This document shows positions 1 to 9,229 of a stretch of DNA of 11,116 nucleotides, one piece after another (the stretch's first letter is position 1; each line of letters starts with the position of its first letter). Position numbers and translations under genes: made by a program. Location: contig JAHEOG010000090.1 in NCBI GenBank assembly GCA_018609925.1, positions 1 to 11,116 on the forward strand, read 5' to 3'. The notes under the pieces were generated by a model that had not been told where the DNA came from, ran no database searches, and saw only the letters and a program-made list of their open reading frames with translations. The stretch is from Gammaproteobacteria bacterium. Its GTDB lineage: Bacteria; Pseudomonadota; Gammaproteobacteria; Thiohalorhabdales; Thiohalorhabdaceae.

Positions 1-820
<820 letters not shown>

Positions 821-864
821 AGCTCCCTCCTTTGGCCCCCTTGGAACCGGGGGTTCTGGCTCTG

Positions 865-870
865 ATTGTA
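865..870 (-). promoter_or_regulatory. Possible -10 element for gltA
   Basis: On the minus strand the hexamer reads TACAAT, one mismatch from the sigma70 -10 consensus, about 45 bases upstream of the gltA ATG. The hexamer 17 bases further upstream is TGGGCC, a poor -35, so the assignment is weak. gltA could equally be read through from the upstream elyC-like gene. Confidence 0.3.
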
Positions 871-875
871 AACGC

Positions 876-900
876 CCGGCCCTCGCCGGCCCAGGGCCGG
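876..900. repeat. Inverted repeat between the elyC-like gene and gltA
   Basis: CCGGCCC at 876-882 pairs with GGGCCGG at 894-900 (7 bp, 11-base spacer); a second CCGGCCC copy at 886-892 competes for the same partner. It sits just after the elyC-like stop codon (909-911) and just upstream of the possible gltA -10. There is no T-run following it on the minus strand, so it is not a canonical terminator; it might be a weak attenuating hairpin or simply GC-rich spacer. Confidence 0.35.
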
Positions 901-908
901 TGCCGCCG

Positions 909-1670
909 TTAGATCCAGCCCCGAAGCCGGTAGTAGGCGAGTCCCAGATATTCGTGGCAGGCGTTGCGGCTCATGGTCAGAGCGTTCGCCGAAGGGATCA
1001 GGTCAAGCCAATGGAAGGGCTTGCCGCGCTCCGGGTGGTAATCCGTAGGGGCCGGGATGGGCTCGAGACCGGCGGCTCGGAATGTGGCCACGGTTCGGGG
1101 CATGTGCCAGGCCGTGGTGACCAGGACAATGCGGTCCCGATGCTCCAGAAGGGGCTTCAGGAAGCGGGGGTGCTCGGCGGTGTTGCGCGAGGCGGTCTCT
1201 TCGGTGATGCGTTGCGGATCCACCCCGTAGTCCCGGGTCATGGCCCGGGCCATGATGCGTGCGCTGGGGACCCCGTGGCCGAGCGGAGTCCCCCCGGTGG
1301 CATAAACAGGGAGCTCGCTGTCCCGAGCGAGCCGGGCGGCGTGGTGGACCCGCTGGAGGGCGGCATCCGCCAGCCAGGCCCCCTCGTGGGCGGGGCTATC
1401 GAAGACCTGGCCGGCGCCGAGGACCACGATGGCCTGGGCCCGGTCCGGAATCCCCTGCAGCGCGCCATGGCGATCCTCGAGGGTGGTGATGAGGGGCTTC
1501 GCCACGGGCCGGATGGAAAGGGCGTAGGCGGCAATCAGCACCAGCAGGCCGAGGACCCGCGCCGCCCGCGGGAACCGGATGGCTAGCGCGATCGTGATCA
1601 GGGCCCCGAGGATGAAGATCCCCGGCGGCATCAAAAGAAGCCCGGCGGCCTTGGCAAGGACTAGCGCCAT
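909..1670 (-). CDS. ElyC/YdcF-family DUF218 inner-membrane protein
   Basis: A 253-residue protein of the DUF218 (YdcF/SanA/ElyC) family, close in length to E. coli ElyC, which is linked to envelope and peptidoglycan maintenance. Two hydrophobic helices lie at about residues 9-31 and 37-53, separated by a basic loop (RFPRAAR), which by the positive-inside rule places the C-terminal domain in the periplasm (inference). DUF218 signatures follow in order: IVVLGAG (81-87), YATGG (123-127), SARIMA (136-141), the strongly conserved SRNTAE (161-166), LVTTAWHMPR (183-192), the PAPTDY stretch (207-211) and the C-terminal signature IPSANAL..S...HEYLG..YYRLRGW. The ATG at 1670 is the only reasonable start because an in-frame TAG lies two codons upstream; the ribosome site is weak. 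The gene is divergent from the Roadblock-like gene and 88 bases upstream of gltA. Resemblance is closer to ElyC than to YdcF or SanA because of the two N-terminal helices, but orthology is not proven. Confidence 0.88.
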   Translation of the reverse strand: MALVLAKAAGLLLMPPGIFILGALITIALAIRFPRAARVLGLLVLIAAYALSIRPVAKPLITTLEDRHGALQGIPDRAQAIVVLGAGQVFDSPAHEGAWLADAALQRVHHAARLARDSELPVYATGGTPLGHGVPSARIMARAMTRDYGVDPQRITEETASRNTAEHPRFLKPLLEHRDRIVLVTTAWHMPRTVATFRAAGLEPIPAPTDYHPERGKPFHWLDLIPSANALTMSRNACHEYLGLAYYRLRGWI

Positions 1671-1687
1671 CGCCTACTCTTGGAAAG

Positions 1688-1704
1688 CCGTCCACCCCGG
1701 ACGG
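1688..1704. repeat. Perfect inverted repeat in divergent intergenic spacer
   Basis: CCGTCC (1688-1693) and GGACGG (1699-1704) form a perfect 6-bp inverted repeat around a 5-base loop, in the 57-base spacer between the divergent elyC-like and Roadblock-like genes. It could be an operator shared by both genes or a hairpin in a leader transcript. No clear -35/-10 pair is visible in the spacer. Confidence 0.4.
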
Positions 1705-1727
1705 AGTCCTGGGACAAGGAGGATCCG

Positions 1728-2255
1728 ATGAGCGCCGAAGACCCTGGGAGCTATACCGATTTCTCCCCGCCGGGAGCCACAGCCGGAGACTCGGGCCAGA
1801 CTCGCCTGGAGTGGGTGCTGGATGAAACCATCCGCAGCCGTCGCTTCCTCGGAGCCATGGTAGTCGGCCCCGATGGCTGGTCAGTGGCCAGCCGGGGATT
1901 CGAGCATCCCGATCGGATCACGGCGCTGGCCCCCAAGTCTAATCAGCTCCTGAATACCCTGAAAGAGGCCTTCCCGCCCACGCCCGGGCAGCCGGGACGC
2001 CCCCCGGGGGAGGCGGCCTCCTTCGCGGGCTTCGGCGAGCCCGAAGGGGAGGAGCGGAGCCCCGAATACGTGGCGGTGAGTATGGGCCAGGAGCGCAAGC
2101 TCCTGTTCCGGCCCATCCAGATCCAGGGCAAGAGCCTGGTGCTGGTCCTGCTTGCCCGCTCCCTGTCGGCCAATACCGATGCCGTGCTGGAAGGCATCGG
2201 CCGGGCGGTGACCACCTGTCTGGAGACGGACTGGTCGCAGATCGCCGGGACCTGA
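1728..2255 (+). CDS. Putative Roadblock/LC7-like domain protein
   Basis: A 175-residue soluble protein with no signal peptide or membrane segment. After a disordered-looking first 25 residues comes a helix (LEWVLDETIRS, 27-37), a strand pair around GAMVVGPDGWSVAS (42-55), a helix (ITALAPKSNQLLNTLKEAF, 64-82), a Pro/Gly/Glu-rich insertion (83-112), two strands (EYVAVSMGQERKLLFRPI and KSLVLVLLAR, 113-144) and a final helix (150-166). This helix-strand-strand-helix-strand-strand-helix order, with GA(M/L)VV..DG in the first hairpin and a hydrophobic LVLVLL strand near the end, is that of Roadblock/LC7 domains, known in bacteria as MglB-type regulators of small Ras-like GTPases. The match is by pattern only. 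No partner GTPase is visible nearby. The ATG is fixed by AAGGAGG at 1716-1722; an upstream in-frame TTG at 1680 lacks a ribosome site. Divergent from elyC-like, convergent with acnA. The gene itself is likely real; the family is tentative. Confidence 0.72.
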   Translation: MSAEDPGSYTDFSPPGATAGDSGQTRLEWVLDETIRSRRFLGAMVVGPDGWSVASRGFEHPDRITALAPKSNQLLNTLKEAFPPTPGQPGRPPGEAASFAGFGEPEGEERSPEYVAVSMGQERKLLFRPIQIQGKSLVLVLLARSLSANTDAVLEGIGRAVTTCLETDWSQIAGT

Positions 2256-2360
2256 TCCGGTAGGTCTGGCCCTTCCTGGAGAAAGCTATTCCGTCCCTAC
2301 CTCGGGCCTTGAGGTGCCTCCCGGGGAGATCCGGGGGGCTGCCGTAGGGCGCAGGTCGAG

Positions 2361-5036
<2,676 letters not shown>

Positions 5037-5043
5037 GGCAATG

Positions 5044-5048
5044 CTCCT
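5044..5048 (-). promoter_or_regulatory. Ribosome binding site deciding the acnA start
   Basis: AGGAG on the minus strand with a 7-base spacer to the ATG at 5034-5036. It selects this start over the upstream in-frame ones and yields the family's standard length. Confidence 0.75.
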
Positions 5049-5082
5049 GGGAATCGATTTGCTCATTTGGGGAGTAAGGGAG

Positions 5083-5109
5083 GCCAACGCCAAGGCGCCA
5101 AGATGCCAA
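5083..5109 (-). promoter_or_regulatory. Four TTGGC motifs upstream of acnA
   Basis: On the minus strand TTGGC occurs four times (5109-5105, 5101-5097, 5093-5089, 5087-5083), with steps of 8, 8 and 6 bases. The cluster lies about 47 to 73 bases upstream of the acnA start. One copy, TTGGCG at 5093-5088, could serve as a -35 with CCAAAT at 5070-5065 as a weak -10 (17-base spacing), which would place the repeats in the usual activator or repressor region. The role is inferred; only the repetition is seen. The rest of the 217-base gap (5037-5253) shows no ORF, terminator or RNA gene I can support. Confidence 0.35.
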
Positions 5110-5253
5110 CCGTAAAGGGAAATCCCAGGCGGAGGCTCTAAGCGACCCTTCCTGGCGTTTTACGGCCTGAGATCGATAATCCCCTGGAACCGGCAACCGG
5201 AAGGCTACCGCCTCCTTCGCGTCTCCACGTCCTGGTGCTCCTTCCGGGGAGGC

Positions 5254-7164
5254 TCAAGTGATGATCCGGGTGGGGCCCGAGCCGGCCAGCTCGTCCATCA
5301 TGGCGGAGATGCGGCGTGCGGCTCCGGCCGGGTCGGGAAGGTCCGCTCCCTGAGCCAGCCGGGCCTGGTCCAGCAACAGCCAGCCCCACTGCTCCAGTCG
5401 CTTGTCGTTGGGGTCGGTGGTGTGGATCTGCTTCATCTGCTGGATCAGGGGGTGGTGAGGATTGAGCTCCAGCACGGGACGGCTCTCGGGAACCGGCTGA
5501 TTGGCTGCCCGCAGGATGCGCTCCATGTGCTCCCCCAAGGCGTCCTCCGCGGCTACGATGCAGCTCGGACTGTCCGTCAGGCGCTGGGAGAGCCGGACAT
5601 CGGAAGCCCCTCCGCCGAGGCGCTCCCGCAGGGTCTCCAATAGGCCCTCGAAGCCGGCCGGGGTCTCCCGTTCTTCGGTGGCCTCCGAATCCTTCTCCTC
5701 CAGATCCCCCAGGTCCAGGTCGCCGTGGGCAACGCTGGTCAGGGGGGTGCCGTCGTATTCGGTGAGGTGCATTACGACCCACTCGTCCACCGGATCGGTG
5801 AGCAAGAGCACCTCCACGCCCTTGGCCTGGAAGACCTCGAGCTGGGGGCTGTTGCGCAAGGTATCCAGATCGTCCCCGGTGAGGTAGTAGATGGCCTGCT
5901 GCCCTTCCCGCATGCCCGCCTTGTAGTCGGCCAGCGAGACCCATTCGTCGGGGCGCCGGGAGGTCCGGAAGCGCAGAAGCCCGGCGAGCTCCTCCTTGTT
6001 GCTGGGATCCTCCGGAATGCCCTCCTTCAGTACCGCCCCGAAGTTCTCCCAGAAGCGCCGGTAGCGATCCGACTCGCTCTCCGCCATCTCGGTGAGTCGC
6101 TTCAGGACCCGGCGCACGATGCCCTTGCGGATGCGTGCCACCTGCTGATCCGACTGCAGCATCTCCCGGGAGATGTTCAGGGGCAGGTCCGGGGCGTCCA
6201 CCACCCCGCGCAGGAAGCGCAAGTAGGTGGGCAGCAGCTCCCGGGCCTGGTCGGTGATGAAGACCCGGCGTACGTAGAGGCGCACCCCATGGCGGGCGTC
6301 CGGCTGCCACAGGTCCATGGGGGGACGGGAGGGGATGTAGAGCAGGGCGGTATATTCGGTGGTGCCCTCGGCGTGGAAGTGCAGCCAGGCGAGCGGCTCG
6401 GTGTCGCCATGGGCGATATGGGCGTAGAACTGGCGGTATTCCTCCTCGGTGATCTCGCTCCGGGGGCGCGCCCAGAGGGCCGAGGCCTCGTTGAGGGTCT
6501 CCGGCTCGGCATCCGGGGCCTCCAGCACCACGGGGTATGGGATGTGGTCGGAGTAGGTCTTGACCACCCGTCGCAGGGTCTCCGCTTCCAGGAACTCGCG
6601 GGCGTCCTCCTTGAGCTCCAGGGTGATGGCGGTGCCCAGCTCGGGGCGCTCGATGGCCTCCACCGTGTAGCTTCCCGATCCGTCGGAGGCCCAGCGCACC
6701 CCTTCGCCGCTTTCCCGGCCTGCGCGCCGGGTTTCCACGGTCACCCGGTCCGCCACCATGAAGGCGGCGTAGAAGCCCACCCCGAACTGACCGATGAGCC
6801 GGGCGTCCTCCTGCTCGTCCCCGGTGAGCTGCTCCAGGAAGGCCTGGGATCCGGAGTGGGCGATGGTGCCCAAGTTGGCGATGACCTCGTCACGGTCCAT
6901 GCCGCTGCCGTTGTCGGCCACGGTCAGGGTTCCGGAATCGGGGTCGGGGCGGAGCGTGATCCGGCCCTCTTTCTGGCCTTCGAACAGGGACTCGTCCTGG
7001 AGGCCCTCAAAACGGAGCCGATCGATGGCATCGGAGGCGTTGGAGATCAGCTCCCGCAGGAAGATCTCCCGGTGGGAGTACAGGGCATGCACCATCAGGT
7101 GCAGGAGCTGCTGGACCTCCGTCTCGAAGGCGCGGGTTTCGGGGCTCGCGCTCTCGGCCGTCAA
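5254..7164 (-). CDS. htpG: Molecular chaperone HtpG (bacterial Hsp90)
   Basis: HtpG is the cytosolic Hsp90-family ATPase that remodels client proteins together with DnaK. The 636-residue product matches the family length (E. coli 624). The N-terminal GHKL ATPase domain shows FLRELISNASDA (35-46, with the Mg-binding Asn), DNGSGM (84-89), LGTIAHSGS (98-106) and GQFGVGFYAAF (125-135). The middle domain shows RVFITD and LPLNISREMLQ (327-337), the region with the catalytic Arg; the C-terminal dimerisation domain includes SQRLTDSPSCIV (526-537) and ELNPHHPLI. The start is TTG at 7164: no in-frame ATG exists nearby, and GAGGT sits six bases upstream. The resulting N-terminus (MTAESASPETRAFETEVQQL) fits the family. 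The ATPase motif has Ser in place of the usual Ile or Val (DNGSGM), a mild change. The frame stays open far upstream, but that part is the complement or another frame of the neighbouring gene and not a fusion. Identity is secure; the start is likely. Confidence 0.96.
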   Translation of the reverse strand: MTAESASPETRAFETEVQQLLHLMVHALYSHREIFLRELISNASDAIDRLRFEGLQDESLFEGQKEGRITLRPDPDSGTLTVADNGSGMDRDEVIANLGTIAHSGSQAFLEQLTGDEQEDARLIGQFGVGFYAAFMVADRVTVETRRAGRESGEGVRWASDGSGSYTVEAIERPELGTAITLELKEDAREFLEAETLRRVVKTYSDHIPYPVVLEAPDAEPETLNEASALWARPRSEITEEEYRQFYAHIAHGDTEPLAWLHFHAEGTTEYTALLYIPSRPPMDLWQPDARHGVRLYVRRVFITDQARELLPTYLRFLRGVVDAPDLPLNISREMLQSDQQVARIRKGIVRRVLKRLTEMAESESDRYRRFWENFGAVLKEGIPEDPSNKEELAGLLRFRTSRRPDEWVSLADYKAGMREGQQAIYYLTGDDLDTLRNSPQLEVFQAKGVEVLLLTDPVDEWVVMHLTEYDGTPLTSVAHGDLDLGDLEEKDSEATEERETPAGFEGLLETLRERLGGGASDVRLSQRLTDSPSCIVAAEDALGEHMERILRAANQPVPESRPVLELNPHHPLIQQMKQIHTTDPNDKRLEQWGWLLLDQARLAQGADLPDPAGAARRISAMMDELAGSGPTRIIT

Positions 7165-7170
7165 CGCATT

Positions 7171-7175
7171 ACCTC
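7171..7175 (-). promoter_or_regulatory. Ribosome binding site selecting a TTG start for htpG
   Basis: GAGGT on the minus strand lies six bases before TTG (7164-7162). An overlapping out-of-frame ATG reads ATG-CGT-TGA and stops after two codons, its TGA sharing two bases with the TTG. The ATG is only one or two bases from the GAGGT and so badly spaced for initiation. Confidence 0.6.
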
Positions 7176-7204
7176 GATAGTTGGGGGTAGGCACGTGCTG
7201 AGCA

Positions 7205-7231
7205 GCTGGCCCGCGGGGTAAGCAGGCCAGC
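7205..7231. repeat. Inverted repeat in the htpG leader region
   Basis: GCTGGCC (7205-7211) and GGCCAGC (7225-7231) form a perfect 7-bp inverted repeat with a 13-base spacer. The right half begins about ten bases downstream of the TATAAT, at or just after the expected transcription start. It may be a repressor operator or a stable hairpin at the very 5' end of the htpG mRNA. It is not the CIRCE sequence bound by HrcA. Confidence 0.45.
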
Positions 7232-7240
7232 GCAAAGGAG

Positions 7241-7246
7241 ATTATA
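7241..7246 (-). promoter_or_regulatory. Perfect TATAAT -10 element upstream of htpG
   Basis: On the minus strand the six bases are exactly TATAAT, in the 116-base gap between the EEP gene and htpG. A transcription start near 7234 would give a leader of about 70 bases. No good -35 exists 16 to 18 bases upstream (CTGCAG at 17), so either an activator assists or the element is weaker than it looks. No sigma32-type CCCCAT -10 is seen, although htpG is a heat-shock gene in enterics. Confidence 0.5.
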
Positions 7247-7280
7247 AAGGATCGCTGCTTCGGCTGCAGGTAGGACCGGC

Positions 7281-8099
7281 TCAGGCCGGCTCGGGCTCCG
7301 CGGGAGCCGCGCTCGTCTCTTCCGACCCGAGGACGTCGGGGGCGCGCACCGGCACCGCCCAGCGGACCCGGGCCTGGACGGGCAGGTGATCGGAGAGGAG
7401 CTCCGGGAGGGGAGCGTACTCCTCCAAGGTGAGCTCCGGGGTCGCCAGGATGTGATCCACTGCGGCCCGGGGACGCCAGCTGGGAAGGGTCCCGTGGCTC
7501 GGATAGGGCGGCAGGCATAGCCCGGCCCGGTCGGCCAGATAGGCCAGCTCCCGGGAGTCGGGCTTGGCGTTGAAATCCCCCATCACCACCGATGGCCCGG
7601 CGAACCGGATCAGCCGTGCGAGAAAGCGGGCCTGGCGCATGCGGGTGCGCCGGCGCAGGGCCAGATGGGTCACAAATATGGTCAGGGGCTGGCCCTCCAG
7701 CTGGCAGCGGGCCTCCAGTACCCCGCGACCGTCCATGGCCCCCGGCAGCCGATGCTCGTAGACCGCTTGGACCGGATGCTGGGCCAGCAGGGAATTGGTG
7801 TGCTGGGCGAGCCGGCCGAAATCCCGGGTTACCATGCTGAGGCAGGTCTCGAACCGGGCGCGAGTGGCCAGGTATTGCGACTGGTCGATGAAGCCGGTGC
7901 GAAAGCTGCCCCCGTCGGCCTCCTGCAGCCCGACGATGTCGAAGGGAGCCAATACCTCCGCAATGCGGTCCAAATTGCGGAGGGTCTGGCCGTGGGGCAT
8001 GACGTATTTCCAGCCGTGGCTCACGTAGTGGTGGTAGCGGCGGGAGCCGATGGCCACCTGGATGTTGTAGGTGAGCAGCCGGAGGGTGGTCTGGGGCAT
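7281..8099 (-). CDS. Endonuclease/exonuclease/phosphatase superfamily hydrolase
   Basis: A 272-residue metal-dependent phosphodiesterase-fold protein. EEP catalytic motifs occur in order: LLTYNIQ (8-14, metal Asn), GLQEADGGS (57-65, metal Glu), a central FVTHLAL (142-148), MGDFNAKPDS (173-182, Asp and Asn), DHILAT (215-220) and SDHLPV (236-241, catalytic Asp-His). All active-site residues are present. The RYHHYVSHGWKYVMPH stretch (21-36) and FGRLAQHTNSLL recall a subfamily of EEP proteins common in pseudomonads and relatives; its substrate is unknown to me. No signal peptide or membrane segment is seen. The last 22 residues are a Pro/Ala/Glu-rich tail beyond the domain. The ATG at 8099 fits the domain start and the promoter at 8158-8186; GGAG lies only two bases upstream, an unusually short spacing. 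Upstream in-frame starts at 8162 and 8186 overlap the promoter and are unlikely. Divergent from hemC, upstream of htpG. Confidence 0.87.
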   Translation of the reverse strand: MPQTTLRLLTYNIQVAIGSRRYHHYVSHGWKYVMPHGQTLRNLDRIAEVLAPFDIVGLQEADGGSFRTGFIDQSQYLATRARFETCLSMVTRDFGRLAQHTNSLLAQHPVQAVYEHRLPGAMDGRGVLEARCQLEGQPLTIFVTHLALRRRTRMRQARFLARLIRFAGPSVVMGDFNAKPDSRELAYLADRAGLCLPPYPSHGTLPSWRPRAAVDHILATPELTLEEYAPLPELLSDHLPVQARVRWAVPVRAPDVLGSEETSAAPAEPEPA

Positions 8100-8157
8100 G
8101 GCTCCGCGTGGCGCCGGTAAAAAGGGGAAGACGGGCCCAATAGGGAACCGCCCGAAA

Positions 8158-8186
8158 AGCATACGGTCCCGCGGTAAGGCCGTCAA
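8158..8186 (-). promoter_or_regulatory. Sigma70-type promoter for the EEP hydrolase gene
   Basis: On the minus strand TTGACG (8186-8181, five of six consensus bases) and TATGCT (8163-8158, four of six) are separated by exactly 17 bases. Transcription would start near 8151, leaving a leader of about 50 bases before the ATG at 8099. This is the best complete promoter in the window. Confidence 0.6.
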
Positions 8187-8219
8187 ACCGGGCGAGGAGC
8201 GGCCCCTGCGGGGGGCGAT

Positions 8220-8248
8220 TTGATCTCCTTGTCGGTTTTACCCAACAT
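8220..8248 (+). promoter_or_regulatory. Weak candidate promoter for the hem cluster
   Basis: TTGATC (8220-8225) and CAACAT (8243-8248) are 17 bases apart, matching four and three consensus bases. The position, about 43 bases upstream of the hemC start, is sensible, but the match is poor and I offer it only as the best available candidate. Confidence 0.22.
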
Positions 8249-8290
8249 AGCCCCCTATTCCGAGCCCCGGGCCCATTTCGAGGAGCGAGC

Positions 8291-9229
8291 TTGAGCGAGG
8301 TTCCCATCCGCATCGGCACCCGCGGAAGCCAATTGGCCCTGTGGCAGGCCGGGCACACCCGGGATCGACTGGAGGCGGTTACCGGTACCGGGGCGGAGAT
8401 CGTCCCCATCACCACCACCGGGGATCGGGTCCGGGACCGATCCCTAACGGCGCTGGGGGGCAAGGGGGCCTTCGTCAAGGAGCTGGACGAGGCCCTTCTG
8501 GGCGGGGAAGTGGACGTCGCGGTCCATTCCCTGAAGGATGTTCCCGTGGACCTGCCGGCGGGACTAACCCTGGCCGCTGTGTGTGAGCGGGCCGATCCCC
8601 GGGACGCCTTCCTTGCCCGGGCGTACGCCTATCCCTCGGAGCTTCCGGAAGGGGCCCGCATCGGAACCTCCAGCCTGCGTCGGCGTTGCCAGCTCCAGGC
8701 CCGCTTCCCCGCATTGGAGGTGGCCGAGATCCGGGGCAATGTCGATACGCGGCTGCGCAAGCTCGACGACGGCGATTACGACGGGGTGATCCTGGCCGCC
8801 GCCGGTCTTCGCCGGCTGGGCTGGGGCGAGCGCATTACGGCCCTCCTGGACCCCGCCGACAGCCTCCCGGCCATGGGTCAGGGCACCATCGTCCTGGAAT
8901 GCCGGGAGGGGGATAGCGACGTGCTGGAGCGGATCCTGCCTATCGATCACGCCGAGACAGCCCTGCGCACCCGGGCGGAATGGGCCTTCAATCGACGTCT
9001 CCAGGGGGGCTGCGAGGTCCCCATGGGCGGCTTCGCAGAGCTGGAGAACGGCCGGCTTCGGCTGCGCGGTCTGGTCGGCGAGCCCGACGGGTCCCGGCTG
9101 TACGAAGACGAGGTCAGTGGACCCCCCGAGGAGGCCGAATCGCTGGGACAGCAGCTCGGCGAGCGCCTGTTGGTGGCTGGGGCCGATGCGGTCCTTCGGC
9201 GGTTTGCACACCGTGGCGGACCGGCCTGA
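8291..9229 (+). CDS. hemC: Porphobilinogen deaminase (hydroxymethylbilane synthase)
   Basis: HemC joins four porphobilinogen molecules into the linear tetrapyrrole hydroxymethylbilane, on a covalently bound dipyrromethane cofactor. The 312-residue length matches the family. Visible motifs: IRIGTRGSQLALWQA (6-20), TTGDRVRDRSL, HSLKDVP (79-85, with the catalytic Asp at 83), RIGTSSLRRRCQL (123-135), IRGNVDTRLRKL (147-158), AMGQGTIVLECR (194-205) and the cofactor attachment loop LQGGCEVPMGG, with the cofactor Cys at 241. The start is TTG at 8291, preceded by AGGAG with a five-base spacer; it yields the expected N-terminus and no in-frame ATG is available nearby. It is the first gene of a plus-strand cluster hemC-hemD-hemB and is divergent from the EEP gene (191-base spacer). 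Identity is secure. Confidence 0.97.
   Translation: MSEVPIRIGTRGSQLALWQAGHTRDRLEAVTGTGAEIVPITTTGDRVRDRSLTALGGKGAFVKELDEALLGGEVDVAVHSLKDVPVDLPAGLTLAAVCERADPRDAFLARAYAYPSELPEGARIGTSSLRRRCQLQARFPALEVAEIRGNVDTRLRKLDDGDYDGVILAAAGLRRLGWGERITALLDPADSLPAMGQGTIVLECREGDSDVLERILPIDHAETALRTRAEWAFNRRLQGGCEVPMGGFAELENGRLRLRGLVGEPDGSRLYEDEVSGPPEEAESLGQQLGERLLVAGADAVLRRFAHRGGPA

Noticed and set aside
2256..2360. Terminator between the convergent Roadblock-like gene and acnA
   Set aside because: Only 4-bp stems such as CTCC-CGG-GGAG are present, without a T-run on either strand.
5221..5253. Terminator after htpG
   Set aside because: The short CTCC/GGAG pairing is too weak and no T-run follows.
5725..7221. 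Plus-strand open frame (498 codons) opposite htpG
   Set aside because: Antisense shadow of htpG with the same biased composition; no recognisable motif.
8220..8233. TTGAT followed by TTGTC as a possible FNR/Anr site before hemC
   Set aside because: Only the left half-site matches TTGAT-N4-ATCAA; the right half does not.
5254..8478. A 1074-codon open frame that would fuse a long N-terminal extension to HtpG
   Set aside because: The extra N-terminal part is an out-of-frame reading of the EEP gene and the complement of hemC. HtpG homology begins precisely at the TTG at 7164, which has its own ribosome site.
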